Assembly (NCBI GenBank): GCA_001600615.1
Contig: BCKK01000001.1
Span: 3,229,826-3,293,825, forward strand
Direction of reading: 5' to 3'
Length of the DNA: 64,000 bases
Origin: Dioszegia crocea
Taxonomy: Eukaryota; Basidiomycota; Tremellomycetes; Tremellales; Bulleribasidiaceae
Position numbers and translations under genes: made by a program. Shown here piece by piece: positions 13,062 to 27,246 of this stretch. How positions within the stretch are numbered: position 1 is the first letter of the stretch; the number at the start of each line of letters is the position of its first letter. Below the pieces are notes generated by a model, which saw only the letters and a list, made by a program, of their open reading frames with translations, made no database searches and was not told where the DNA came from.

Positions 13062-13674
13062 ATGGTCAAATTCGACATCAAATTCGGCTCGCCTCAGATC
13101 TCTGCCCTTACTTTTGGTCGCGCACTTCTCACTCGCCCACCTTCAGCGAGACAGGTCATGTCTACTCAAGCGGCTCCGGCATGGCACGTAAATCTGCCGA
13201 CTCCCATTTCGGCCCCCGCACATCTCGAGCCGGAAACGCTTCATGAGTGGATACAGGTGCAAGGTGATGAACGAGACTTCGTCGTGGTAGATGTGAGAAG
13301 GACAGATATTGAGGTGCGGTCTGCCTCTGGAAGATGGATTGAAGACTCACTTCAAGGGTACGGCTGCATTCATGATACCCACAGCGATAAACTTGCCTGC
13401 GCAGACTTTCTACGCAACTCTTCCCGCCCTGTTTCCAGTGCTTAGGCGGTAAGTCAAGGATAGTCTAGTAGACGCGAGGTATTCAAGCTCAGCTGTCAGG
13501 TACAAGTCAGTGATATTCCACTGTTCGTCCAGCAATGGTCGAGGTCCAAGATGTGCCGCTTGGTACCAGGATGAGCTGGACCGTCGATCTGAAACCGGGT
13601 CCAAGGCGTTTGTGTTGCGAGGAGGCATCAAGGCTTGGACCGAGACATACGGCGAGGAGGTCATCCGTTTGTAG
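13062..13674 (+). CDS. ACR2: Acr2/Cdc25-like (rhodanese-fold) arsenate reductase
   Basis: Small rhodanese/Cdc25-fold enzyme expected to reduce arsenate to arsenite with glutathione/glutaredoxin. Exons 13062-13313, 13357-13448 and 13500-13674 join in frame (172 aa; 140 aa from the in-frame ATG at 13158, which looks closer to the family's usual length). The conserved core reads VVVDVRRTDIE / GTAAFMIPTAINLPA / FYATLPALFPVLRR / VIFHCSSSNGRGPRCAAWYQ / RGGIKAW. The active-site P-loop is HC-SSSNG-R, a proper CX5R. The second half is in exons too short to stand out alone. The divergent ArsH neighbour supports a role in arsenic handling; the alternative is a generic Ych1-like phosphatase, which shares the fold and motif. 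Confidence 0.85.
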
Positions 13675-13703
13675 GGCGTGCGGGCAGACACGCGTGTGCA
13701 TAG

Positions 13704-15586
13704 CTACCAGCCCCATTCGTCCTCGCTGCCATCATCACCTCTGGGTGACTGCTCATCCGGTAACTCTGCTCCTGGCTGATGATATGGTTTGCGCTCGCTC
13801 CCGTCATCTTTCTTCGGTGCATCATGCAGATCCATCAAATCTTGGTAAGACGGCGCCTCAAGGGAAGATGTCTGAAGCGTCGGACTGACGACGGCAGTGG
13901 CGGGGCCAAGTGTGCTTTTGTGATCTTGTTGACGGGGGAGGCGGTTGGAGTTGGCTGGTTGGCGGATGGGGCGCGTGCTGGCGGAGGCAGGGGCTGGGAT
14001 AAGAGAGGACCAGCCTGCAAGTGATGCGATGTTTTTCAGGGTCGTACTGTAGTTTTAGTATCTCTCCTGTGTTCACATCAGAGGACAGACACTCACGAGT
14101 CCGACTTCTGACCTTGCTCTGCCTCGCCCTGATCCGCATGGGTTCCACTTGAGCCTGGAACATTTCCTGCTGCCGCCGCGCTGACTGTTTTGACCAGCTG
14201 GCCCCAGAATCGTTTCCCACCTTCAACAGCAGAAGGCGTTACGACTCCTTCTGGGCCGTACGCTGTCGCTAAGAGGTTGTTGAAGACAGCTTGGACATCC
14301 GCGGTGATTATCGCCTGGGACTCGCTGTCCTCTGCGAGATGTGCCGGAGAATAAGGGTCGGTGGATGAGGTAGGGGATGTCGGCGAGAGGGCGTGATCCA
14401 AGGATGACGAGATTGGGGCGGCCGGTACGTGATCGAGGGGTCGAGGACGCGTGGATGTCCTGGGCTTCGTTGAAGGGGTAGGGACTCGAGCTGAGGAGGA
14501 AGAAGATTGTGCAGACGTTGAGGATACGGTCGATGTGGATGAAGATGACTGGGAAGTGAAAGGTCGACTTGTGCGAGTAGCAATGGTCGTCCATTTTTGC
14601 TTAAGCTGATTTAGGGCGATCTCCTGTTGAGCGAGCTCTATATAGTCAGCACAATCACTGCAAAACCGAAAGGATCACGTACCGAGCTTGAGCTCATTCA
14701 CTTTCCGTTCCTTCTGAGCAATCAACGTTAGGAGGTCTGCGTGTCTACAAGTCAGCCAGGACGTCATCATCAAAGTGATGATCTCGACTCACTTTTCAGC
14801 GAGGGTCACGCCCTTCGTCGCTCTTGCTGCCTGCCTGTCCGCTGTTGGCACTTCAGAGCCAAATCCACCTTCCATCGATTCGACCACCCCGCAAATGTCC
14901 TCGTCGAGCGACTCAAGGCCCAAGCCGCCTCGCCTCTGCTCATCAGACCTGTGTGCCCCCGAGGTGTTCCCATTCCAACTCCCCCTCTGCCATTCTCTAC
15001 CACCTTCAATACGAGCCGGGCTCCTGAGAGCAGCAGTCGGGGATGTAGCGTATGAGATACTGCTTCGTATGCCCTTACTGCGCTCCCTGGTCATTCCCGC
15101 CGACGCGTATTTCGGGGTGCTCGGACTGCCAATGTCCGCGAATGATGCCTCGAGGGTATCTGTAGGTCGAGAGATCTCTGTGGACCGCCGAGAGGGTCCA
15201 GCAGATGCGATGGGAGATAAGAGGGGTTTTGATAGCAGAGATAGCCGCTTGAGCTTTCGTCCGACGCCGATATCATTTTCCCCTTCGAGACCGGTTTTAT
15301 GTTCGGATTCCCGACCTTGGTCGGTCAAGTCGACCATACTGGAGAGCAAGTTCTGGGTGGTTGAGGGGATGAGGGCTTGCGATCTGCGGGAGTAGGGTAG
15401 GTGCCGCGATGTGGTGGACGGATGTGTAGGGCTCGACGATGGGTAATTGTGGTCTGTCAGGGTGGAATGGGCGACTTTCTTCGACTGCTCTTCGGCGGCA
15501 GGTCGACCAAGAGGCTTTTCTTGCTCGTTGGTGTGATCGTGATGATCCCTAGCAGGCAAGAGGGATAGCCTTGAAGAAGAGCTCAT
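13704..15586 (-). CDS. DUF4048-like fungal protein of unknown function
   Basis: Four exons on the minus strand: to 14793, 14744-14683, 14637-14097 and 14046-13704, joined by 45-50 nt introns in one frame. The N-terminal ~260 residues are Ser/Arg/Pro-rich and probably disordered. A short coiled coil spans the next two exons (HADLLTLIAQKERKVNELK, then LAQQEIALNQLKQKWTTIA). A conserved-looking block GGKRFWGQLVKTVSAAAAG follows, and the C-terminus is acidic and ends DDGSEDEWGW. This coiled-coil plus GKxFWGxL arrangement resembles the fungal DUF4048 family as I remember it; function unknown. The last exon was found by splicing from the 14097 donor. Start chosen at MSSSSRLS; an upstream in-frame ATG at 15679 lies only 20 bp from the next gene's stop. 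Confidence 0.65.
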
Positions 15587-15699
15587 ATCGGCGAAAGGGA
15601 AGCTTAAGGTCAAGGCGTAAACTCTGAAACGCGTCGACGCGACTGACTTCCTTCCGTGCCTGGAATATCGAGCCTTCATCAGACCGCCTGCTATAGTCT

Positions 15700-18797
<3,098 letters not shown>

Positions 18798-19405
18798 GGC
18801 TGATGTCTTTGCGACCAGGTGCTAGGAGTCGGGGTATCGTTCGGGCCTTGACAAGTGTGATATAACAGGAACAAAGGGAGGTTGTGATCGTGACACGTCT
18901 GACATTCCTCACGCCTTGCCGTAAGGCCAGGTCTGACGTGTACGTAATCAGCCAGCGCCCCTATGTACAACATCCTTGATCAAATGTTCACTCTTCTTAC
19001 CCATGTACGATGTGGATGTCAGAGCGGTTCGAGAGAGGACCAACACAGTCCCTCACTATATGACAAGCCGGAAAGACACTCATGTCCAGTCGTAAGGTGG
19101 ATCTCCTGCGACACCCAGGGCAAAAGCTACATCTCACCACCATTCAAGTTGGAGTCTCCGCGTCCCATCTCGGTCCAGCTCAAGGTAATCAGTGCTAAAA
19201 TCTGTCGACCCATCGAGAGTGTGGCCACAGGTACGCTTGGACGGCAGTGCGACTGCAGTGCGGGCAATCTCTGCGGGCTCGGCGGATATGGATGAACCTC
19301 GGGGTAATCGCGGGCCGAGAACCGGGGTGGAGGCTTGTTCAGACAACCACTAGCCGCATCTGCATATAGTCAGCAGCTTGGCTTCATACTTCCACAACAC
19401 TCATC
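18798..19405. other. Divergent promoter region between HRD3 and the PhyH gene
   Basis: About 600 bp with no convincing coding exon. The short open frames here have no recognisable protein content. It probably carries both promoters. No repeats or RNA genes seen. Confidence 0.5.
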
Positions 19406-20670
19406 ATGTCAGGCGAAGCACCTCAATCCGAGCGGGTCCCGCCTAAGCAATATACCAGGGAAGATATCCTTTCGCTGCCCAACAATGTGTCGACTGCCCC
19501 GTTCATGCGCGAACTGAAGGAGAAGGGGTTCTGCGTCATTCCCAATGTCGTCCCCAAGGAGCGATGTGACAAGTATGTCGACGACGCTTTGACGTGGTTG
19601 GAGGACTTTGGGCTGGGGTTTAAGCGGGACGACAAGTCGACCTGGAACAAGGATCACTTGCCTGAGCACCACGTCGGGGGCTTGTATAACCGTTACTGTA
19701 AGTCTGGCGGTTAGCAAAGCTGACCTGTAGCGTGTGCACACGAGGATTGGATTTGGAGGATTCGATGGTAAGCCTTGATGCCGCTTTTGCTCATCTATAG
19801 CGAACCAGGAGTCATCAAAGCCTTTGCAGAGCTCTGGGGCACAGAAGAACTTGTCGTTTCATTCGACGCTGTCAATGTGACTTTCCCCTATGGCGAAAAC
19901 GGCCGGAAGGATGTGGATTGGGTGAATCCCTGGCCGTGAGTTATAAATTGGCCCTGCTGACCCAAAGTCATCAAGACCAAGACCCAAACCACCCCATCTT
20001 CCAGCTTGCGCAAGGTATATTCACCTGTAGCGAGTCTGGCCCCGATGATGGAGGTCTGTGTGTCATGGCGAAGAGCCACTTGATGCACCAGCAATTCTTC
20101 GATGCCAATGGCGGTGTGGACGAGTCGAGGACGAAGAAATCTCTCAACTCGTATGTGTATGTTAAATCTTGCTGACCCTAGATACCACTTCAGGGCTGAA
20201 GAAGCGGCATGGTACAAAGAGCACGGCTGCTACGAGGTCAAGGTGAGCAGTTCAATGTATGGGTCTGACGCCAGGTCGAAGCACCCGCTGGCTCCATCAT
20301 CTTGTGGGATTCTCGACTCATGCACTGGAACCGACTCCCTACTGGCGATCGCATCCGAGTCGCTGGTTATGTTTGCTACGAGCCACGCAGCCACGCCAGC
20401 GAGGAGCAGTTGAAACGCAAGGCGGAGATCTTCCACAATCGCCAGGTTGCGACTCATGTAGGTGTGAGACTAGACAATGCTGACGCTCAGTGGCCTTTGG
20501 CAAATGACGTGAGGGAGCTGTATCAGGGCGGACCAAAGCGAGATGGAAAGCCTGACCCATACAGTAAGTTTGAAGGTTGACAATGGCTAATAGCAGACCG
20601 TACGCGCCCTACCAAGGAGCCCACCGAGTCGGAAACTCTGCTCAAGCTCGCGGGAGTGAAGGCGTACTAG
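19406..20670 (+). CDS. Phytanoyl-CoA dioxygenase (PhyH) family 2-oxoglutarate/Fe(II) oxygenase
   Basis: Non-heme iron dioxygenase of the PhyH superfamily; substrate unknown. The start MSGEAPQSERVPP at 19406 is followed by FMRELKEKGFCVIPNVVP, the family's N-terminal strand. The first iron ligands are HxD in HQDQDPNHPIFQL (near 19970-20010), directly after an intron that follows WVNPWP. QLAQGIFTCSESGPDDGGLCVM is the usual region after it, and the distal histidine is in IILWDSRLMHWNRLP, followed by the 2OG-binding Arg in DRIRVAGYVCYEP. The protein ends KLAGVKAY at 20670. Five or six short introns, including ones near 19698, 19767, 19935, 20160, 20242 and 20560. Similar PhyH proteins are common in basidiomycetes without assigned substrates. 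Confidence 0.85.
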
Positions 20671-20764
20671 GTTGTAACAATGCAAGATCGTAACGAAGTC
20701 CCGGAATGAGCCTTTGTAGTGGTCATGTACATGACTCGAGAGACTACATACAAGGCTCTTACAC

Positions 20765-22596
20765 CTAAGTCACAATCCTGTTGGCGTCAGGCACAAGGAC
20801 AGGCCGCTTCCACCCCTCCGGCTGTCCTATCAAACACGACATCCTGCTACCCTCACTCTCCTGCCCGAGCAAAATCTCAATCAAGTTCGAACCCGTATGT
20901 CCATGCCGCCTCCGCCAGGCACTCAGGCTGCTGCACTGTTTTCTGCCCGCCTTGAACCACCCTCCCCACACATCCCAAAACATATCGCTCATCTCCCAAG
21001 CCGCCGGATCTGCAGTATCGCCAAATATACGACCGTCCGCCAGTACATGCGATACGAACGCGGTTACGTCGAATGGTAGTTGATCTTTGAGAAACCCAAC
21101 CACTCGCGCTCGCAAGATGGCAATGGGCATAAGGACGATGCGAAGATCCGCGGTTGAGGAGTGGGAATACCCAAGCAGCACTTTTGTCAAAGCCGCAGGC
21201 ATCATTTGGATTTGCTCCTCGATGACTTTGTCTCGAAATGCCGAGGTGGTAAGGTTGTAGACAGCGTTGAGGATGATGGTCTGTTGTGATGGGGTAAGGG
21301 GTGGGAGAAGGCACTGGGAGATGGGGATGTGGGCTTGGTCGGCGAGGATGGCGCGGAGGAGGACGCGAGCGGTGTGGACTGAGGGATGGAGCGGTGGGGC
21401 GGAGATGGTTGTGTTAGGCGCCGGGATCGACTGGGACCAATGTCCTAGAGCTTCAGTCATGATCCTGTGCTCTCAGTTGATAAATTACTCAACTGGTTGC
21501 AGGATAATCCTCTACAACGGTGCTTGCCGCACTTTTGGAAACGACCGAATCTGTTGAGCCTTGCTTCAACATCCCGGCTTCTTGGCTGAGGGATGACTGG
21601 CGTCTGACGTTCTGCGAAATTTTCGACGTGTTGAAGGAGTACGCGTGTAGCGGCAAAGGGGGTACTTCGGCTTGGAGGGACGGCGAGAGGAGGTCTTCAA
21701 TTCGCATTGAGCGGGGAGAGGGAGCGGAGATGAATTGTGAGGATTGGGAATCGGGTAGAGAGTGGCTCATTGACGTTCTCGGCCGGAACGCCTCGTTGGA
21801 CTGGCCAGCGAAGGATGAGAGGGAGCGGGTGCGCTGCTTGTCAAGGTCGGAGGTATCGGACAGCTGGATTGGGTCCCTCGCCCGCAGCTCACTGGACTCC
21901 TCCACTCTGCGACGCTTCCCTTCCCTCTCCCTATCGTCCGCCCCGTTGATGCCCACACCTGGTCTCCTAGCCTCTGCGCTGACCTCATCCCACAGTCCAT
22001 GCCGCTGAAGGATAGCTTCCAAACTGGCGACGTAATGCTCGAGTCCCGCTTCTCTTCTCCGGACCTCGTCGTACTGTTCCTCCAATAGCTTGTGCTTCTT
22101 TTCTAATGAGTCAAGGGATGCCTCGAGGGTATTGACGTGGTTGGCGCGACGTACTAGAAGTCAGCAGACTCTAGAGTGAAGACCTACTTCTCAGGTTTCG
22201 CTGCTTCAGCCTGTTCTTCTCCCTCTTCACCTCCAGCTTTTGCTTCTCGCCCGTGGTGCCATCTTCAGATGAACCGTCCTCTTCTTCTTCATGGTCTACT
22301 GTGCGACGGCTGGTTGATGGAGGTTGTGGCGGATATGCCGGATGTGATCTGGGGGAGTTGGAGACTCTCGACGGTCCCGGATGTAGCGATTGGGGTGGAT
22401 ACTGATGTTGGGGTGGGTATGGAGCGGGGGGAGGGCGATAGGCAAGCGATTGCGACGAATGTGGTTGCGAAGGGTAGTAGTTGGCACTCGCCGCCTGTGG
22501 ATATGGATCGGGACCAACCAAATGAGGTGGCTGATATCGGTACTCGGCGTACTGTCTGCCCGGCTCTGATTCTGACGGTGGATACGGTCTTGACAT
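20765..22596 (-). CDS. bZIP transcription factor with C-terminal DUF3425 domain
   Basis: Predicted DNA-binding regulator. Exon 1 starts at 22596 with a Pro/Gln/Tyr-rich stretch, an acidic patch (DHEEEEDGSSED) and the basic region KREKNRLKQRNLR. An intron near 22154-22188 splits it from RRANHVNTLEASLDSLEKKH, the remaining basic residues and leucine zipper. The pattern N-R-x2-Q-R-x2-R-x-R-R-x2-H-V fits the AP-1/Pap1-type core. A Ser-rich linker follows. After another intron near 21475-21520 comes an all-helical C-terminal domain (MTEALGHWSQSIP, then HTARVLLRAIL, FGDTADPAAWEMSDMFWDVW and AWRRRHG) that matches the fungal DUF3425 module attached to bZIPs. Targets unknown. Ends at 20765, tail-to-tail with the PhyH gene. 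Confidence 0.85.
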
Positions 22597-23533
22597 GTTC
22601 GCCGAGACCGGTATAGAGATGTTAGTCGAACATGGATAGTCACCTTATATGTCGGGTTGCATGTTTCGGGAACAATCCACAAAGATCCACATCAAAGCTT
22701 CTAGGCACGATGTCACCGAAAAAGAGCACGAGATGCGGTACGCGTATCTGGATCAATGTGCCTGAATGGAAGGCGCCGAGTTTGACTCGGGCGTGGGCGC
22801 GCGACCCTTCGATGGCCCCTTCGCGGTCCCACCTGTGCATCTGTCGCTTAGCCCACTGGCAACGTCGCTGTGCACAGTGGAGCACTGGCGCGGCGGGAAT
22901 GAGTGCTAAAGTTATGCGGGGGCCGCAGAGGAGGGAGTCAATGAAGCGTCCGAACAAGACTCAGGCACAGGGAGCAAAAGCGGGCTCGGACGCAAATTAA
23001 AATAACGTAACTCGGGCCAGACCCAATTGCGTCATGCCGCGACAGGCCGCTTCATGCTCCGAGCTCCGAGCTCCGTGTCGGACTCTTTAACTCTTTGTTG
23101 CGTGGAACATGACAATAGCATACCTTGTCACCATCATCCTATGGCTGGAGCGGACCGTCCGAGTCGCTGCGTGGGGAATTTAGTATACCAGCCTCAATCT
23201 GAGTCCCATGTTTGAGCATAGTAGCCTGTTCCCGCGGACTCTGTGCTAGCTGTGGCCCTGTGTCGCGGACCAGCGATTTGGCCCTCGTTGGCCCGTCCCG
23301 CCATCACGGGGTCCCTCTACTGTGCGCTTCACGACAGTCTGCGGTGAGCCGTGCTAATCCGAGCTCAAGTCTGTATTGGCCGAGTATTAATCCTCAGTAC
23401 GCCTTCTTGGCTATACACTGAGCTCCTTGAATCCATCATCCTACCTTCTAGCCGATACTTCGAAAGCAGGTGTAGAGCTATAGACATGTATGCTCGAACT
23501 AATATACAGCTACATGCACAATGTACTCGCTAA
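22597..23533. other. Upstream region of the bZIP gene
   Basis: About 940 bp between the bZIP start and the 3' end of PCH2. No coding exon is convincing. It contains a GAGCTCC tandem at 23056-23075 and an ATAACGTAAC stretch near 23000-23010 that could be a bZIP half-site. Otherwise nothing recognised. Confidence 0.4.
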
Positions 23534-25325
23534 TCACGCCTTTCTATTCATTTTTAACGCACGCTCGTACGCCTCCCTCTGGTCGATCATCGTGCTAACC
23601 TCCTCCCCCAACATCTGCAGCCACAATTTGAGCGACACCATGACTCGATCGTCTCCGGATCTCCATGACGTAGCATAGATCACTGCCCTAAGGACTTTCC
23701 CAGGTAGCCCGCGAATATCACGTCCTGACATGCTCGCCTCCTGGTGCATCAGGGACATACAACTGCAGAGGAGGGACCTACATGGCATCTGGTCGATATG
23801 AGCAGCAATTCCCCACCCCTCTTGAAGCTCCTAGTCCCAGTCGCACCGTGAACCTGCACCGCCTTGAGATGCGGCACCTCTATCCGCGCGATGAATCCTT
23901 CATCCATGTATTCCATGATACTCCGTCTGAGGACAGAGTACATGGCGTCTCTGGACATGTCGTCCAGCAGTATGATGACGTTTGCAAGGGACTTGAAAGC
24001 GGGATCGATGAAATCGAGGAAGCCTGTGGTTGCGATGACGACAATGTTGGGGTATGCGTCCAACGCCACAATCTCCCGAAGCAGGAGTGCAAATTTCTGG
24101 ATATCAGAAAAGGAGGCTGGGAGACTTGCCTTCCTGTACTCTGCGCTCTCATGCCTGGACTCTGCGCTCTCATTCCCGCCCGTGTTTTCTGGCGGATAAG
24201 AGATGACTTCAACGTCGTCTGACCCTTCAGCTCGTATTACCGTAGGCAAAGGCTATGACATACCGAATAGCAGTGTCACAAAGCACTTCTTATCTGCGAG
24301 CATTCCTTTGACTCGCGAGAACATCTCTTCCATGAACTTCTCACCGACTCCCGTCCAGCGACTTGTGAACTCCACAGTACAGGCAGTGACCAATCGATGC
24401 GTATCGTACCTGATGGTTCAGCGGTGCGATGAGTAACAGACGTACACTTCGCTTAACGTGGTGGACACCTTCTGAGCGAGTACAATGGCTAAAGCAGTCT
24501 TGCCTGATCCCGTTGAACCGTGCAAAACGAACATCCTTCTCCATTAGCTCACGCCAGATATCGCTCACTTTTTGACGTCTCCTCCACTAGCCGGCAGGTT
24601 GCTCCCCGCCGAAATCGCTGTTCTCGTAACTGTGTCGAGGAGCCGAGATTTGACATCACCGTCGTACACCAGGCTGGTACTTCAGTATAGACAACACATA
24701 TTACTCACTCATCCCAGGTCCTCAGTAGATTAACCTTCGGCAGATACTCGACCGATCCTACGTTCCGATGGCTTTCCTCTACCAGTCAGGGACATCTTGC
24801 TAATCGCTCACCATTGACGATTGGGATCGTTTCATCCGCCATGGTGGATATCCGACTCCACATGAGATCCAGCCTCACTGTCTTTGGGTCGTACGTGAAG
24901 GACTTAGAGTCTGCGACGCTTAGCTCTGCCCGATAGAGATAGACAGACTCACCTCGGAGATAGACTGCGATATGGGCGACATTCCAGCTCGCCATTACTG
25001 CGGCTGACACCCCGACACCCGACTCGATCGAACCTTGACCAGAACGTATGGCTGGAACCACCTGGTCATAGACTTCCAATTTACCCCACATCTTCCTAGT
25101 GCCATCGTAAGGTGCGTCAGTTGGAAGATAGCATATCTCGACTGAATTATCAGCTCGTGTATCCCTGCTGTGAAGGAACTTACCACAGAGAGTAGGTATA
25201 GGATCCTCCAACACCTCAGGAACACACACTGTAGATGACTGCGATTCGTCGATTTCGCCCTGCAGGTCGAGCGTAGAAGAGGTGAGGGAGGTGAGTGTAC
25301 TATCTTTAGGATACATGTTGGTCAT
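23534..25325 (-). CDS. PCH2: Pch2/TRIP13-like AAA+ ATPase (HORMA remodeller)
   Basis: AAA+ ATPase of the Pch2/TRIP13 family, which unfolds HORMA proteins (Hop1, Mad2) in the meiotic and spindle checkpoints. The N-terminal domain runs from 25325 through ASWNVAHIAVYLR. The linker LVYDGDVKSRLLDTVTRTA near 24620-24680 precedes Walker A in FVLHGSTGSGKTALAIVLAQ (near 24490-24540). The family block VEFTSRWTGVGEKFMEEMF (near 24300-24370) corresponds to the pore-loop helix. Walker B crosses the next intron and reads TLLFDDVEV, so the usual catalytic Glu is Asp. The stretch YPNIVVIATTGFLDFIDPAF covers sensor-1, and the C-terminus SGRDIRGLPGKVLRAVIY carries the sensor-2 Arg region. About seven short introns. 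Start at 25325 is the first ATG and is likely. Confidence 0.9.
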
Positions 25326-25533
25326 AAGACAGACTTGGGTGGAGTTGAAGAGTCGAGGGTTGATGTATGGAAGAAGGAAGGAGGAAGAAGGAAGGCAGAG
25401 AGGTAACTACGCACAGTGGCGCGGACAAGGTTTCAAATCGTAATCTGAAACGCCGGCGATCGCCGGTCGCGCGTCGCGCTTATCGGAAGTCGCGCCGCGC
25501 CAGGCACGCGCCGATGGGAAGTCGCGCTTAAGC

Positions 25534-25893
25534 ATGGGGCGCGACAAACGCCTTACTCTGCGATCAGACTCACACTCAGAGCAGCATGTCCTGGTGTTGC
25601 ATCCCACCATCATCTCGGCTATTATGGTGAGTTTCCGTTTGCATGTCCAGAGCTTACTCCTACAGACCATCGACAACCTGCCCTTGGAGGCAATCCACCA
25701 CATCGTCTCCTTCCTCAACAGCCCAACTCTCCCCAACGTCGCTCGCGTGTCGAGCCGCTTCAGAACATGGGCCAATAGTGAAATCGATAAGAGTATTGCC
25801 GTTGAGATATATCCTGGCCATGGTATTGAGTTCCGACTGGGCAACGGCGAATTGAGCCGGCGGGTCTCGCGGGATGTGAAGTATCCTTCTTGA
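25534..25893 (+). CDS. Small F-box-domain gene, possibly truncated
   Basis: Encodes an F-box (IDNLPLEAIHHIVSFLNSPT followed by LPNVARVSSRFRTWANSEI), the Skp1-binding module of SCF ubiquitin ligases, with little after it. A GTGAGT..ACAG segment just after the ATG at 25624-25626 is 39 nt, a multiple of three and free of stops, so spliced and unspliced forms are both open. The frame closes at 25893. A GTATCC..GCAG segment of 28 nt near 25880-25908 would, if spliced, extend the protein by about 40 residues. No substrate-binding repeats follow, so this may be a short adaptor or a decayed copy. Upstream it faces PCH2 divergently. Confidence 0.45.
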   Translation: MGRDKRLTLRSDSHSEQHVLVLHPTIISAIMVSFRLHVQSLLLQTIDNLPLEAIHHIVSFLNSPTLPNVARVSSRFRTWANSEIDKSIAVEIYPGHGIEFRLGNGELSRRVSRDVKYPS

Positions 25894-26170
25894 CTATCTT
25901 TCATGCAGAGGTATATCACTCGAGAGCATGGTCCTTGAGATAGATACTCCCCTGCAGACCAATTCCACATATTCACTTCGCAAGGTCGAGTTAAGGATGT
26001 GCAAGCAAGGCGTAGATTTGCGCCGGACTTGAGCCGTTATTCGCCGGCTAGATCCGCCTTTTGCCGGCAACAGCTGACGAGGCGATCTGCAGATGTGGCC
26101 TCCCTGCAACCTCCCTGCTTAGTGCACCTTCCTATACACGATCCGTTCAGAGTTCGACATAGATATCAGC

Positions 26171-27246
26171 ATGGTTGCCTCCACAGCCCCGCCACGCCTA
26201 CCGATCCCAGCATATCAGCCGTCAGGATCTCTGCCAACGTCCATTTCCTATAAGCCGCTCCACCGGACTTTCGGCGCCGAGGCATCCGGCGTCGACTTTC
26301 AGCATGTCACCTTGGACACGGTAGACCAGATCAAAGCTGGTCTAGCCAAGTACGGCGTCTTGGTGTTCCGAAAGACTGGACTGGACGATGCGCGGCATGT
26401 GGAAATGAGCCAGCTGTTTGGTGATCTGGACGACATCGCGCCGTTTGTTCAGGGGTTAGGCCAAAAGAACAGGCTATCATCGGACTAGTAAGTGGGATGA
26501 CGATCTCAGCTCATTATAGCCTATTTGACGTTGGCAATGTCGACCCGGACGGCTCCATTACCCAGCCCGGTACAATGCGGGAACTCCTCCTTCGGTGTAA
26601 CTACCTCTTCCACGCAGACTCGGCCTTCAATCCTCGGCGCGCCGGCATCTCCCTCCTACTCGCTCATCATCTTCCCCCAAAGGAGATGGGTGGTGCGACC
26701 GAGTTTGCCGATTCCAGATCAGCGTACGAGGCACTCGACCCGGCGACAAAATCCAAAATTGACGACTGGGTCGTTCTCAACTCCCAACTCCAGTGTCGTC
26801 GATCTGCCAACCCTGGGAACCCCAAACTCGACGGCAAGGAGTTTGATCCGATGCAAAATCGGTTCGGCAAGCACAAGCTGGTCCAAATCCACGAGCCGAG
26901 TGGTCGGCCGAACCTCTACATTGCCGCACACGCGCATCACGTCGAGGGGCTGCCTGTGGAGGAAGGTCAGAATGAGTTGAAGGCGCTGCTGGAGTTTGCG
27001 GGAGGGAAGGAGTTTACCTTCATGTTGGAGTGGAATGCCCCAGGAGATTTGGGTGAGTCGAGGTTTATGACAATACTAACAGCAGTGATCTGGGACAATA
27101 CCTGTGTTCTTCATCGGTCGGCAGGAGGTGGGACATATCAGGGCAAGTACAAGCGAGATCTCAGACGGACGACCGTGCACGATATGAGTAGTCAGGCTTG
27201 GGGGTGTAACGAAGTCGGAGCTACCTGGCGATCTGGTCTCCCTTAG
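26171..27246 (+). CDS. TfdA/TauD-family 2-oxoglutarate-dependent dioxygenase
   Basis: Fe(II)/2OG oxygenase of the TfdA/TauD family; in fungi such enzymes act on sulfonates, aryloxyacetates or choline-like compounds, and the substrate here is unknown. Exons 26171-26487, 26520-27052 and 27086-27246 join in frame across 32- and 33-nt introns, giving about 336 aa. The N-terminal YKPLHRTFGAEASGVDF is the usual family opening. The iron-binding HxD is in YLFHADSAFNPRRAG, AGISLLLAHHLPPKEMGGAT is the following strand pair, and the distal His with 2OG-binding residues is IWDNTCVLHRSAGG with KRDLRRTTVHDM. Ends GATWRSGLP. Confidence 0.88.
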
